Source: Chloroflexota bacterium
Lineage (GTDB): Bacteria; Chloroflexota; Dehalococcoidia; Lucifugimonadales; JACPCL1
DNA length: 64,000 nucleotides
NCBI GenBank assembly: GCA_016179765.1
Contig: JACPCL010000029.1
Span: forward strand, 74,333 to 138,332
Direction of reading: 5' to 3'
The notes below the pieces were generated by a model, which was not told the origin of the DNA, ran no database searches, and worked only from the letters and a program-made list of their open reading frames with translations. Position 1 is the stretch's first letter. Every line of letters starts with the position of its first letter. Of the stretch, positions 55,387 through 63,502 are shown in pieces. Made by a program: the position numbers and the translations under genes.

Positions 55387-55728
55387 CTATAGTGCGATCT
55401 CTCCCGTTTCGCCCGTGCGCACACGGATGGCGCTGGACACCGGCAGGACAAAGATCTTGCCGTCGCCCACCTGGCCAGTCCGGGCAGCGGCGACGATAAT
55501 ATCTATCACCCTTGTGGTGTCCTGGTCCTTGACCACGATCTCCAGCTTGATCTTGGGCAGCATGTCCACCACGTAGCTCTGGCCCGCGCGCCCCACATGG
55601 GCAATGCCCCGCTGCTCGCCGCGTCCCGTCACCTGGGCAGTGTTCAGCCCGTGGAACCCCTCTTCAGCCAGGGCCGCGACCACCATGCTCAGCCGCTCGG
55701 GCCGGATAATTGCTTCAACCTTGTTCAT
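55387..55728 (-). CDS. PII nitrogen regulatory protein (GlnB/GlnK family)
   Basis: A 113-residue trimeric signal protein that senses 2-oxoglutarate and ATP/ADP and gates Amt transporters. Features: MNKVEAIIRPERL start, T-loop region GRGEQRGIAHVGRAGQSYVVD then MLPKIKLEIVV, and the B-loop RTGQVGDGKIFVLPV. At the top of the T-loop, where enterobacterial PII has the uridylylated Tyr51 (LYRG), this protein reads HVGRAG, so uridylylation there is not possible. It follows amtB1 by 12 bases on the same strand, an amt-glnK pair in reverse of the usual order. Confidence 0.95.
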   Translation of the reverse strand: MNKVEAIIRPERLSMVVAALAEEGFHGLNTAQVTGRGEQRGIAHVGRAGQSYVVDMLPKIKLEIVVKDQDTTRVIDIIVAAARTGQVGDGKIFVLPVSSAIRVRTGETGEIAL

Positions 55729-55740
55729 GGCTCCTCCTGC

Positions 55741-56982
55741 CTACAGAGTGTACGCTGGCTCGCCGTGCTGGCTCGCGTCCAGGCCCACCGCCTCATCCCC
55801 TTCCGCCACACGCAGGCCCATGACCTTATCCAACACCTTGAGCAGCACAAAGGTCCAGCCAAAGGCCCATATCCAGGTCACGCCAATGGCAATGAGCTGA
55901 TTGACCACCTGTCCCGGGTTGCCAGCAAAGAGGCCATCAATCCCGCCAATGCTAGCCACGGCAAAGAGGCCCGTCGCCAAAGCGCCCCAGGTCCCACCGA
56001 CGCCGTGGACAGCCCAGACGTCCAAGGCGTCGTCCACCTTGAGCTTTGCCCGGAACTGAGTGGCAAAGTAGCACAGGACACCAGCCACAAAGCCAATAAT
56101 GATAGCAGCCGCGGGGGTCACGAAGCCCGCCGCCGGCGTGATGGCCACCAGGCCCGCCACAGCGCCAGAGGCCGCGCCCACCACGCTAGGCGCGCCGCCC
56201 CGCCACCAGCTCATGGTCATCCAGGAGAGGGCCGCCATAGCCGCAGCGGTGTTGGTGGTGACAAAGGCGTTAGCCGCAGCCCCGTTGGCCCCCAGGGCGC
56301 TGCCCGCATTGAACCCGAACCACCCAAACCACAGGAGACCCGCCCCCAGGACCACGAAGGGGATGTTATGGGGAATCTCCGGCTCAGTCGCAATGCTCTT
56401 GCGCCGCCCCAGGACAGTTGCCGCCGCCAGGGCGCTGACACCAGAGCTGATGTGCACCACCGTTCCACCGGCGAAGTCCAGCGCCTTGCCCTCCAGGCCA
56501 CTCATGCCCAGGCTGGAAAGGTCCCCCAGCCATCCTCCCAGGCCCCACACCCAGTGGGCCAGGGGCGCGTACACAATGGTAGACCAGAGCACGATGAATA
56601 CCAGGAAGGTCTTGAATTTGATGCGGCCCACCATCGCCCCTGTAATGAGGGCCGGAGTGATGATGGCGAACATCATTTGGAAGGCCATGAAGATGTTGTG
56701 AGGCAGCGTGGCGGAGTAGTCCCCCGGCTCCATGCCCACGTCCCGCAAGCCAAACCACTCCAGCCCGCCGATGAAGTGTCCCTTGTCCGGACCGAACGCC
56801 AGGGTGTACCCCCACAGCACCCACACCACGCTTATGAGGGCAATGGTCACAAAGCTGTGCATGATGGTAGCCAGGGCATTGGTTCGGCCCACCAATCCGC
56901 CGTAGAAGAAGGCAAGCCCGGGCGTCATCAGTAGCACCAGCGCCGATGCCGCCAGCACCCACGCCGTATCGCCTGTATCCAT
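55741..56982 (-). CDS. amtB1: Ammonium transporter Amt, copy 1
   Basis: A 413-residue trimeric channel for ammonium with eleven membrane spans. The twin-His pore residues are in GGTVVHISSGVSAL and WAVHGVGGTWGAL; the N-terminal segment is TPGLAFFYGGLVGRTNALA. The C-terminal tail (DEAVGLDASQHGE) contacts PII. ATG at 56982 (MDTGDTAW) has GGGAGG upstream and is preferred to a GTG three codons earlier. The PII gene follows after 12 bases. Upstream lie a hairpin and the 29-residue peptide gene with its operator, so this gene may be expressed by readthrough from that operator. Confidence 0.95.
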   Translation of the reverse strand: MDTGDTAWVLAASALVLLMTPGLAFFYGGLVGRTNALATIMHSFVTIALISVVWVLWGYTLAFGPDKGHFIGGLEWFGLRDVGMEPGDYSATLPHNIFMAFQMMFAIITPALITGAMVGRIKFKTFLVFIVLWSTIVYAPLAHWVWGLGGWLGDLSSLGMSGLEGKALDFAGGTVVHISSGVSALAAATVLGRRKSIATEPEIPHNIPFVVLGAGLLWFGWFGFNAGSALGANGAAANAFVTTNTAAAMAALSWMTMSWWRGGAPSVVGAASGAVAGLVAITPAAGFVTPAAAIIIGFVAGVLCYFATQFRAKLKVDDALDVWAVHGVGGTWGALATGLFAVASIGGIDGLFAGNPGQVVNQLIAIGVTWIWAFGWTFVLLKVLDKVMGLRVAEGDEAVGLDASQHGEPAYTL

Positions 56983-57005
56983 GGAGCGCACCTCCCAAAA
57001 ACATA

Positions 57006-57039
57006 GGTTAGCGTGGGGCGATCGTGCCCCGCGCTAACC
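57006..57039. repeat. 14-bp hairpin between the 29-residue peptide gene and amtB1
   Basis: Arms 57006-57019 and 57026-57039, loop GATCGT, one G-U pair. It could partially terminate or stabilise the peptide transcript; no U-tract. Confidence 0.7.
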
Positions 57040-57066
57040 CTCTCGTACCTAGATTGTAGCTGGTGT

Positions 57067-57156
57067 TTAGTCCCGCTTCTTGAGGAGCTTGCTAGGCACT
57101 ACAACCCACATGGCGAAGAGTCCTACGAATGCCAGACCGCCGAGTAGCAACTCCAT
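57067..57156 (-). CDS. 29-residue single-span membrane peptide, nitrogen-operator controlled
   Basis: MELLLGGLAFVGLFAMWVVV followed by PSKLLKKRD and TAA. A hydrophobic helix (residues 3-20) and a strongly basic tail. GAGGTG lies seven bases before the ATG. A four-site GlnR-type array is 53 bases upstream. It is a paralogue-like partner of the peptide at 55170 (shared ME start, GL-x-F, WVV-x-P, basic end) and lies directly before amtB1. Both are too short for usual gene callers. Confidence 0.75.
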   Translation of the reverse strand: MELLLGGLAFVGLFAMWVVVPSKLLKKRD

Positions 57157-57208
57157 CAAAGGCACCTCAGTTCATTGAGTTTCGTTGGAGATATGATGCC
57201 AGGCCCGT

Positions 57209-57246
57209 GTTACGCCGTTATTTCCGAAATGTTACGCCCGTGTTAC
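57209..57246 (-). promoter_or_regulatory. GlnR-type operator, four sites at 11-bp steps (box B)
   Basis: Minus strand: GTAAC (57246), N6, GTAAC (57235), N6, GAAAT (57224), N6, GTAAC (57213). Same order and phase as box A, upstream of the 29-residue peptide. Confidence 0.8.
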
Positions 57247-57297
57247 AGGGTGGTCTCTTCAATCCCTCCCTCTCTCCCTATGGGAAAGGGGAGGAAT

Positions 57298-57343
57298 GAC
57301 ATGAACAGGCGGCGCGACAGAAGTCGCGCCGCCTGTTCATGTC
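57298..57343. repeat. Perfect 21-bp hairpin between amtB2 and box B
   Basis: Arms 57298-57318 and 57323-57343, loop AGAA. Located 41 bases after the amtB2 stop; no U-tract. Confidence 0.85.
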
Positions 57344-57383
57344 GTCTTTGCATTCCCCTTCTTTGACCAAGGCCGCCCGGGAA

Positions 57384-58790
57384 TTAGGCTTTCCCAGGCG
57401 CTACAACGGAGGGATGCTCCGGGTAGACCTCAATGCCGTGCTCTGGCACGTCCAGCCCTTCCAGCTCCTCCTGGCGGGAGGCGCGCAGGCCCATGGTCCT
57501 CTTCAGGGCGAAGAAGAGGATGAAGCCAGCGCCCAGGCCCCAGGCGGTGACGGTCGCCATGCTGATGAGCTGGGCGATGATCTGCTCGGTATCGCCAGCG
57601 ATGAGGCCGGACACGCCGCCATAGGTGCCGTCGGCGAAGATGCCCACGGCCAGCAGGCCCCACAGGCCACCAGCGCCGTGCACGCCAAAGGCCCCCACCA
57701 CGTCGTCAATCTTCAACCTCTTCTCAACAATAGCGGACGCCCCTTGCTGTACCAGGGGAGCAATGGCGCCGATGACCACGGCAGCCCAGGGTGCGACGTA
57801 GGCGCAGGGGGCCGTGATGGCCACGAGGCCCGCGAGCGAGCCGTTGCAGGCAGCGATGATGTCGGCCTTGCCCGTGCGTATGATGCTGAGGTACAGGGCA
57901 ACCACCGCGCCGGTCACCCCCGCCAGGAAGGTGTTCACGGCGATGACAGAGATGCGCAGGTCCGTCGCCGCCAGGGTGCTGCCGGGGTTAAAGCCAAACC
58001 AGCCAAAGAAGAGGATGAATGTCCCGATGACCACATACACCAGGTTGTGGCCCAGAAAGGTGTTAGGAGTGCCGTTGGCATTGTACTTGCCCAGGCGCGG
58101 CCCCACCAGCCATGCCCCCATCAGTCCCACCATCCCGCCGATGGCATGGACGACGCCAGAGCCGGCAAAGTCCTTTGCCCCCGCGCCGAAGGGCAGTGTA
58201 GCCAGCCAGCCGCCGCCCCACACCCAGTGGCCATAGATGGGATAGATGACCGCGCCGATCATGAAGCTGTACGCCAGATAGGCGTTGATCTTCATGCGCT
58301 CCGCCACCATGCCCGCCACAATCGTCGCGGCGGTGGCCGCAAAGACCATCTGGAAGAACCAGTTCATGATGGTCTTCACATCGTAGGCATCCCCCGTGAG
58401 AAAGAACCCGCTTAGGCCGATAAACGGGTTCCCGGTCTCCAGACCCGAGGCCATGGCCGAGCCGCCGAACATCAGGGCGAAGCCGAAGGCCCAGTAGGAG
58501 AGGCCCGTGAGGCAGAAGTCCATAAAGGACTTGGTCATGTAGTTGACGGTGTTCTTGGCCCGCAAAAGGCCCGCGCCCAGAAGGGCAAACCCTGGCTGCA
58601 TGAAGAACACCAGGAAGGCGGTGACCAGTGTCCAGGCCATGTTTACCCCAGCGTTGGGGTCCGCTGCCAGGGTATCCGCCCCGCTGGGGTCAGCGGCAAA
58701 GACCAGCCCAGCCGAGGTCAAGAATATCGCCGCGCCCAGGCCCGCAAACAGTGCAATCCTCACCTTCCGTTTCACCAAAATGCCGAGCAT
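57384..58790 (-). CDS. amtB2: Ammonium transporter Amt, copy 2 (with signal peptide)
   Basis: A 468-residue Amt with an N-terminal signal-like helix (VRIALFAGLGAAIFLTSAGLVFAAD) absent from copy 1. Pore His residues are in GSGVVHAIGGMVGLM and GAFGVHGAGGLWG; MQPGFALLGAGLLRAKN is the family's entry motif. It is more diverged from copy 1 than a recent duplicate would be. ATG 58790 (MLGILVKRK) has GGAGGG upstream. A GlnR-type array ends about 53 bases before the start. Ordinarily such genes respond to nitrogen limitation, which the operator supports. Confidence 0.94.
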   Translation of the reverse strand: MLGILVKRKVRIALFAGLGAAIFLTSAGLVFAADPSGADTLAADPNAGVNMAWTLVTAFLVFFMQPGFALLGAGLLRAKNTVNYMTKSFMDFCLTGLSYWAFGFALMFGGSAMASGLETGNPFIGLSGFFLTGDAYDVKTIMNWFFQMVFAATAATIVAGMVAERMKINAYLAYSFMIGAVIYPIYGHWVWGGGWLATLPFGAGAKDFAGSGVVHAIGGMVGLMGAWLVGPRLGKYNANGTPNTFLGHNLVYVVIGTFILFFGWFGFNPGSTLAATDLRISVIAVNTFLAGVTGAVVALYLSIIRTGKADIIAACNGSLAGLVAITAPCAYVAPWAAVVIGAIAPLVQQGASAIVEKRLKIDDVVGAFGVHGAGGLWGLLAVGIFADGTYGGVSGLIAGDTEQIIAQLISMATVTAWGLGAGFILFFALKRTMGLRASRQEELEGLDVPEHGIEVYPEHPSVVAPGKA

Positions 58791-58842
58791 ATGCACCCTC
58801 CAGCAAGAAATGTGTTGTACCAGACCATGCTGCGGCGCGGGT

Positions 58843-58880
58843 GTTACAGAGGTGTTGCGGGGCGGTTAAGGATGTGTTAC
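58843..58880 (-). promoter_or_regulatory. GlnR-type operator, four sites at 11-bp steps (box C)
   Basis: Minus strand: GTAAC (58880), N6, TTAAC (58869), N6, GCAAC (58858), N6, GTAAC (58847). The two inner sites are degenerate but the phase is exact. It lies 53 bases before the amtB2 start. Confidence 0.72.
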
Positions 58881-58904
58881 AGAGGGAAGGAGGGGAACAA
58901 GAGA

Positions 58905-58947
58905 CTGTGAAGATGTGTCCCGATGCCATCGGGGCACATCTTCACAG
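58905..58947. repeat. 21-bp inverted repeat (one G-U) between the MmgE/PrpD gene and amtB2
   Basis: Arms 58905-58925 and 58927-58947. It is followed by a CCCCCTCTCC/GGAGAGGGGG repeat piece (about 58957-58982). No U-tract. Confidence 0.8.
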
Positions 58948-59011
58948 AAAAAGAGTCCCCCTCTCCGAGTCGGAGAGGGGGACGTTGGCGGCATGAGAAC
59001 CGTGGAAACTG

Positions 59012-60391
59012 TTAGTCTATCCCCGCATTCACCTGGGCCACGGCGGCGTCCATCAGGGTGGTCACGTCCTCCAGCTTCTCCAGGTCATTCACGTGCTGGA
59101 CGATGCGCTCAATCTGGGCCTTGCCTATGCCTGCCAGGCGAGCGTTGTCCCGGAACTTGTTCACCGCCTCCTCGCCTTCCAGGGCGCGGCCATTCTCCAC
59201 CCGGTGGGTCAGCACCGTGCCATCCTTCATGCGAATGGTGATCTCATTAAAGCGGGCGGACTCGGTGGCGCGGGCGGGCTTGGCCCTGAAGTCGTTGTGC
59301 TGCTCCACCTTGATGCGCTTGATGAGGTCCTGGGCCTTGGAACGCTGCACCTTGCGGTCGGTAAAGGAGTTGAGGTTGACCTCGCCGTCCAGGAGATAGG
59401 CGGCGATGACGTACCAGAGGCTGAACTTGCCATTGAGCCCCGACTGGGGGTCCCAGATGGAAGGGGCGATGTTCATCGGCTCCTGGCTGATGGACACATC
59501 CACCCAGGCGATGTCGTCGGCCTTCAGGCCGGTGTGCTCCGCCTTCATCTCCTCCAGGCAGGTGAGGGCGGCATGGGTCCCGCCGCAGCAGGGCCAGGGC
59601 TTGATGCGGATGCCCCCGGTGATGGCCAGGGGGTTGCCCAGGTTGCGGGCCACAGCGTCCAGATTGGAGCGGTCATCGGCGAAGACGGAAAAGTAGCCGA
59701 AGCGGTCCTCAATGGCGTCCGGGTTGGCGGTGAACCCCTTCTTCGCCAGCATGGCCGCGACAACGCCGGCGCGCGCAGAGTTCCCAGGATGGTACGGCTT
59801 GCCCATAAAACCAAAGTTGGCGCGCACGCCCGAGGCGGAAGAGGTGGCCAGCCCCAGGGCGCAGCGGGTCTGCTCAACGTCCAGGCCCAGCAGTCGGCTG
59901 GCGGCGGCGGCGGCCCCCATGGTGCCATTGGTCGCGGTGGAGTGCCATCCCCGCTCGTAGTGGTCTCCGCCGATGTTCTGGCCGATCTTGGACCCCACCT
60001 CAAAGCCTACGACGAACCCCTCCAGCACTTGCTTCCCGCTCAGGTGGTGCTGCTCCCCCAGGGCCATGACCGTGGGCATAAGGACGCAGGCGGTGTGGCC
60101 GAAGCCGGCCCCCCCATCGTCGTAGTCCGTGCCATGGGTCAGAATGCCGTTGGCGAAGGCTGCGTTGGGCGCCGAGGTCTTGATGCCGCTGCCAATAAGG
60201 CGTGAGGTTGGATTGCCGCCCACCTCTTCCGTGAACTCAGCCACAATGCGGCCAATGGGGCGGATGGTGCTCTCCAGGGAGGTGCCAATGCCATCCAGGA
60301 TGGACTTCTTCACCTCCTTGGCGGCGTTCTCCGGGACCTCCGAAAACTGCGTCTCCACAACCCACTTTGCCAGTTTCTCCGTAGTTGTCAT
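59012..60391 (-). CDS. MmgE/PrpD family protein
   Basis: A 459-residue protein of the 2-methylcitrate dehydratase/iminodisuccinate epimerase superfamily. Motifs: DGIGTSLES, LTHGTDYDDGGAGFGHTACV, GFEVGSKIGQ, WHSTATNGTMGAAAAASRLLGL, and RIKPWPCCGGTHAALTCLEEM in the lid domain. True PrpD acts in the methylcitrate cycle, but no prpB or prpC is nearby, so the substrate is open. AAGGAAGAG precedes the ATG. A paralogue-rich family in several marine and soil Chloroflexota. Confidence 0.92.
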   Translation of the reverse strand: MTTTEKLAKWVVETQFSEVPENAAKEVKKSILDGIGTSLESTIRPIGRIVAEFTEEVGGNPTSRLIGSGIKTSAPNAAFANGILTHGTDYDDGGAGFGHTACVLMPTVMALGEQHHLSGKQVLEGFVVGFEVGSKIGQNIGGDHYERGWHSTATNGTMGAAAAASRLLGLDVEQTRCALGLATSSASGVRANFGFMGKPYHPGNSARAGVVAAMLAKKGFTANPDAIEDRFGYFSVFADDRSNLDAVARNLGNPLAITGGIRIKPWPCCGGTHAALTCLEEMKAEHTGLKADDIAWVDVSISQEPMNIAPSIWDPQSGLNGKFSLWYVIAAYLLDGEVNLNSFTDRKVQRSKAQDLIKRIKVEQHNDFRAKPARATESARFNEITIRMKDGTVLTHRVENGRALEGEEAVNKFRDNARLAGIGKAQIERIVQHVNDLEKLEDVTTLMDAAVAQVNAGID

Positions 60392-60635
60392 GACTGCTCT
60401 TCCTTCTCCTCTTGTCTTCCGGGCATGGTAGCCATTATATCCTTAAACCATACGGGTTTTGTCAAGTGCAATCCAGGGCCGGTGCCCTTTCCTTGGGCGC
60501 GGACAATCTCAACCCGTCCCAATGCATCGGGACCCGTCGGAACCCCGTGAAAGGGGTAGTATAACTCCGCACCCAAAGGGTGCGGCACTACAGCCGAAAG
60601 CAAACAGAACCCCAGGGGCTAGTGGCGAAGCCTCC

Positions 60636-62702
60636 CTACCGAGGGAACGCCTCTGGCACGCCGCCGTCCACGGGGATCATGCACCCGGTCGTCTTGGCGG
60701 AGCGGTCGCTGGCCAGCCACAAGACAGCCTCGGCCACGTCCTTAGGAGTGATGAAGGCCTGGAGCAGGTTGCGCTTGCGATAGAACTCCTCCAGCTCCTC
60801 CTCAGGCACGCCGTGGGCGCTGGCCCGCTCCTCTCGCAGCTCCTGGGACCACAAGCCGGAGTCCTGGAACACGGCGTCGGGGTTGATGATGTTGGAGCGT
60901 ATGCCATAGGCGCCGTTCTCTATGGCAAAGACCCGGGCAAGCTGGGCCTCCGCCGCCTTGGCGGCGCTGTAGGCCCCAAACCCTCGCCCGGGGGCGGTGA
61001 CATTCTTGGTGGCGATGAAGACCATACTGCCGCCCAGGCCCTGCTCCCGCAGGATGCGCGCCGCCTCCCGGCCCACCAGCAGGTGCCCCGTGGCGTTCAC
61101 CTCCAGGCTCCTGCGCCACTCCGCCAGGGGCATACCGTCCAGGGACCCCGTCGGGGCGACGCCGGCGTTGGACACCAGGATGTCCACGCCGCCAAAGGCC
61201 ATCAACGTCTCCTGGAAGGCCGCAGCCACCTGCTCCGGGCTGGAGACGTCCAGCGCCAAGGCGATGCACCTCCCCACCGCCGTCTCCTGGTTGATCTCCG
61301 ACGCCGCATCCTGTGCACCCTCGGCGTCCAGATCCCCCAGGGCCACATGGGCGCCCGCCTGGGCCAGCCGCCTGGCAATGGCCTTGCCAATGCCTCTGGC
61401 CGCGCCGGTGACCAAGGCCACCTTGCGGGAAAGCTCAGCCTCTGGGGGCAACAGGGTCAGCTTGTACAGTTCCAAGGGCCAGTACTCCGCCTCAAAGGCG
61501 TCTCTAGGGGACAGAGAGGTGTAAGCGTCCACTGCCTGTGCCCCTGCCATGATGCTGATGGTGTGATGGTAGATATCTGACACCACGTCCAGGGCACGGG
61601 CGTCCCTTCCCGCCACCCACATGCCAAGGCCCGGCGCGATGATAACCCGCGGGTTGGGGTCGCGCATCTCCACTCCCGCGCCCGCGTGCCGGAGGAACCA
61701 CTGGGTGTACTCCTGCCGATACTGGGCTACCCCCTCCTCCAGAGCGCGGCGCAGCTCCACCGCGTCCGAGGGATCCTGCGTCTCCACCCACAGGGGCGCG
61801 CGCTTGGTGTTCAGCAGGTGGTCTGGGGTGGCCGCCCCCACCATAGCCACCTCTCGCCCCAGCTTGGAACCTGCGAACCTCATCGTCTGATCGTCGTCCA
61901 GAAAGCGAAGGAGAGTCCGGCTGCCCCCGAGGGCGCCCAGCTCCGACCGCAAGACAGGCGTCGCCGCTGCCGCTACCCTTCGCCGCTCCTCCTTGGGCAG
62001 CGGCTCGCTCTTCACCCCCCCGAAGGGGAGCTTGCCCACGGCCCGCTCCGCAAGGTACGCCTCGGCGCGGCCCACCAGTTCAACGTGGGCGTCGTAGCTG
62101 GACTTGGCGTCCGCCCCCCAGGTGACGAGGCCGTGGTTCAGCAGCACCATGCCCTTGGCTCGTGGCCGGGACAGCGCCGCCTGGGCCACCCCCTTGGAGA
62201 GCAGGAATCCCGGGCGCAGGTACGAGACTATCACCACGTCGCCACCCAGGGCGGCGCGGATAGCCCCCGACGGGTTGGAGGTGTTGGTGAGGGAGAGAAT
62301 GGCATCGGCGTGGGAGTGGACAATGCTGGCCTGGGGCAGGAAAGCGTGCAGCAGCGTTTCAATGGAGGGGCGGGGTGAGCCCGGGTCCAGCAGGCACCGT
62401 TCCAGGTAGTCCACCATCTCCTCGTCCCCCATCTCCGTCCGCTCGTACAGGGGCAGCAGGTCCTCCAGGCGCACCGCCGGGAAGTCCCCGGGCTGGGCCG
62501 CCTTCATGTCCGAGCCACTACCCTTGATGAGCATGGCCTTGACCTCCCGGCCGCGGAAGTCCCTGCGCGCCACCTTGAGCGAGGTGTTGCCACCGCCCCA
62601 CATCACCAGGGCGGGCTCCGCTCCCACCAGGCGGCTCTGGTACGTAAGCACCTCCACGTCCGAGAGGCTCTGGGCCTCCTCCTGTTTCCAGCGGTTCAGC
62701 AT
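60636..62702 (-). CDS. Bifunctional class II aldolase / short-chain dehydrogenase (RhaD-RhaE-like)
   Basis: An approximately 688-residue fusion. The N-terminal class II aldolase/adducin domain has MWGGGNTSLK, metal ligands in IVHSHADAILSL and LNHGLVTWG. The C-terminal SDR has the NAD fold VTGAARGIGKAIARRLA, the NAG motif SNAGVAP, and catalytic YSAAKAA. Family members split rhamnulose- or fuculose-type sugars (phosphorylated or not) and oxidise the lactaldehyde formed. ATG 62702 (MLNRWKQEEA) resembles family starts; ATG codons at 62714 and 62726 are alternatives. The 244-base gap after it (60392-60635) has a CCGCACCC/GGGTGCGG hairpin near 60570-60588 and nothing else. Confidence 0.92.
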   Translation of the reverse strand: MLNRWKQEEAQSLSDVEVLTYQSRLVGAEPALVMWGGGNTSLKVARRDFRGREVKAMLIKGSGSDMKAAQPGDFPAVRLEDLLPLYERTEMGDEEMVDYLERCLLDPGSPRPSIETLLHAFLPQASIVHSHADAILSLTNTSNPSGAIRAALGGDVVIVSYLRPGFLLSKGVAQAALSRPRAKGMVLLNHGLVTWGADAKSSYDAHVELVGRAEAYLAERAVGKLPFGGVKSEPLPKEERRRVAAAATPVLRSELGALGGSRTLLRFLDDDQTMRFAGSKLGREVAMVGAATPDHLLNTKRAPLWVETQDPSDAVELRRALEEGVAQYRQEYTQWFLRHAGAGVEMRDPNPRVIIAPGLGMWVAGRDARALDVVSDIYHHTISIMAGAQAVDAYTSLSPRDAFEAEYWPLELYKLTLLPPEAELSRKVALVTGAARGIGKAIARRLAQAGAHVALGDLDAEGAQDAASEINQETAVGRCIALALDVSSPEQVAAAFQETLMAFGGVDILVSNAGVAPTGSLDGMPLAEWRRSLEVNATGHLLVGREAARILREQGLGGSMVFIATKNVTAPGRGFGAYSAAKAAEAQLARVFAIENGAYGIRSNIINPDAVFQDSGLWSQELREERASAHGVPEEELEEFYRKRNLLQAFITPKDVAEAVLWLASDRSAKTTGCMIPVDGGVPEAFPR

Positions 62703-62879
62703 GGCGAGCCTCATGAAGGCCCTCATTCCTACACTGAGGGCATGTAGATACGGGGATATTGTAGCATAGGGGTGTATGCAGAAAGGGAACAACAAGCTAC
62801 CCCAAAAACCTTTGCGGCACCGCCCTTCTGATCGTCATTGAATGAATAAAGTGATGTCTCAGTTGACACAAGGGGATAC

Positions 62880-63345
62880 AGACCGATGTCATGCTGAGGG
62901 AGTCCCGACGTGTCGGGACGACCGAATGCATCTTGTCTGCCTGCCTAAGTGGTCGCCGTTCTCCTAAGGCGTTTCCATCTGAGGGCGAACAAGATTCTTC
63001 GTCGCTGCGCTCCTCAGAATGACAGCAGTCGCTTTGGCCGATTGCCATTGTTGTCATGCTGAGCCATGACGGCAGTCATGGCTCAGCATCCAAGGCGATT
63101 GCTGGTGTGGCGTCTCCTATTGGCGTTTGCAGGCGTCTTCCCACGCGCAAGGCCGTAGATTCTTCGCGATGTTCGTTCCTCACTCGCTCAGAATGACGGC
63201 AGTCCCTTTGGCCGATTGCCATTGTTGTCATGCTGAACGAGTCCCGATGAGGGCGGGACGAAGCGAATGAATCTCTCCTGGTAGGAGATTCGTTCCCGGC
63301 GTGGTCGGGACTATCTCGGCCCTCCCTCAGCATGACAAGATAACT
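62880..63345. repeat. Repeat cluster: three degenerate CTCAGAATGAC/GCATGAC units
   Basis: Three partial copies of the unit also found at 48030-48352: TGTCATGCTGAG..., ...TCGTCGCTGCGCTCCTCAGAATGACAGCAGTC (first), GATTCTTCGCGATGTTCG...CTCAGAATGACGGCAGTC (second), and TGTCATGCTGAACGAGTCCCGATGAGGGC...CAGCATGACAAG (third). They fill most of the 62703-63502 gap; the rest holds no recognisable gene. It is the longest gene-free stretch of the window. Confidence 0.75.
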
Positions 63346-63502
63346 CGCCCTTGGTGAACGTGTAGAACGGTTCCCTGACTCAGGACCCTAGAATATCTCA
63401 GGAGAATCAGTAATAATCAGTTGACCTGCAGGAGATTTCCTAGTATTATCTGTTTTGTTTTAGATATTCTGGAGGATAACGCCCCTGTAGTAAAGAGCAG
63501 CC

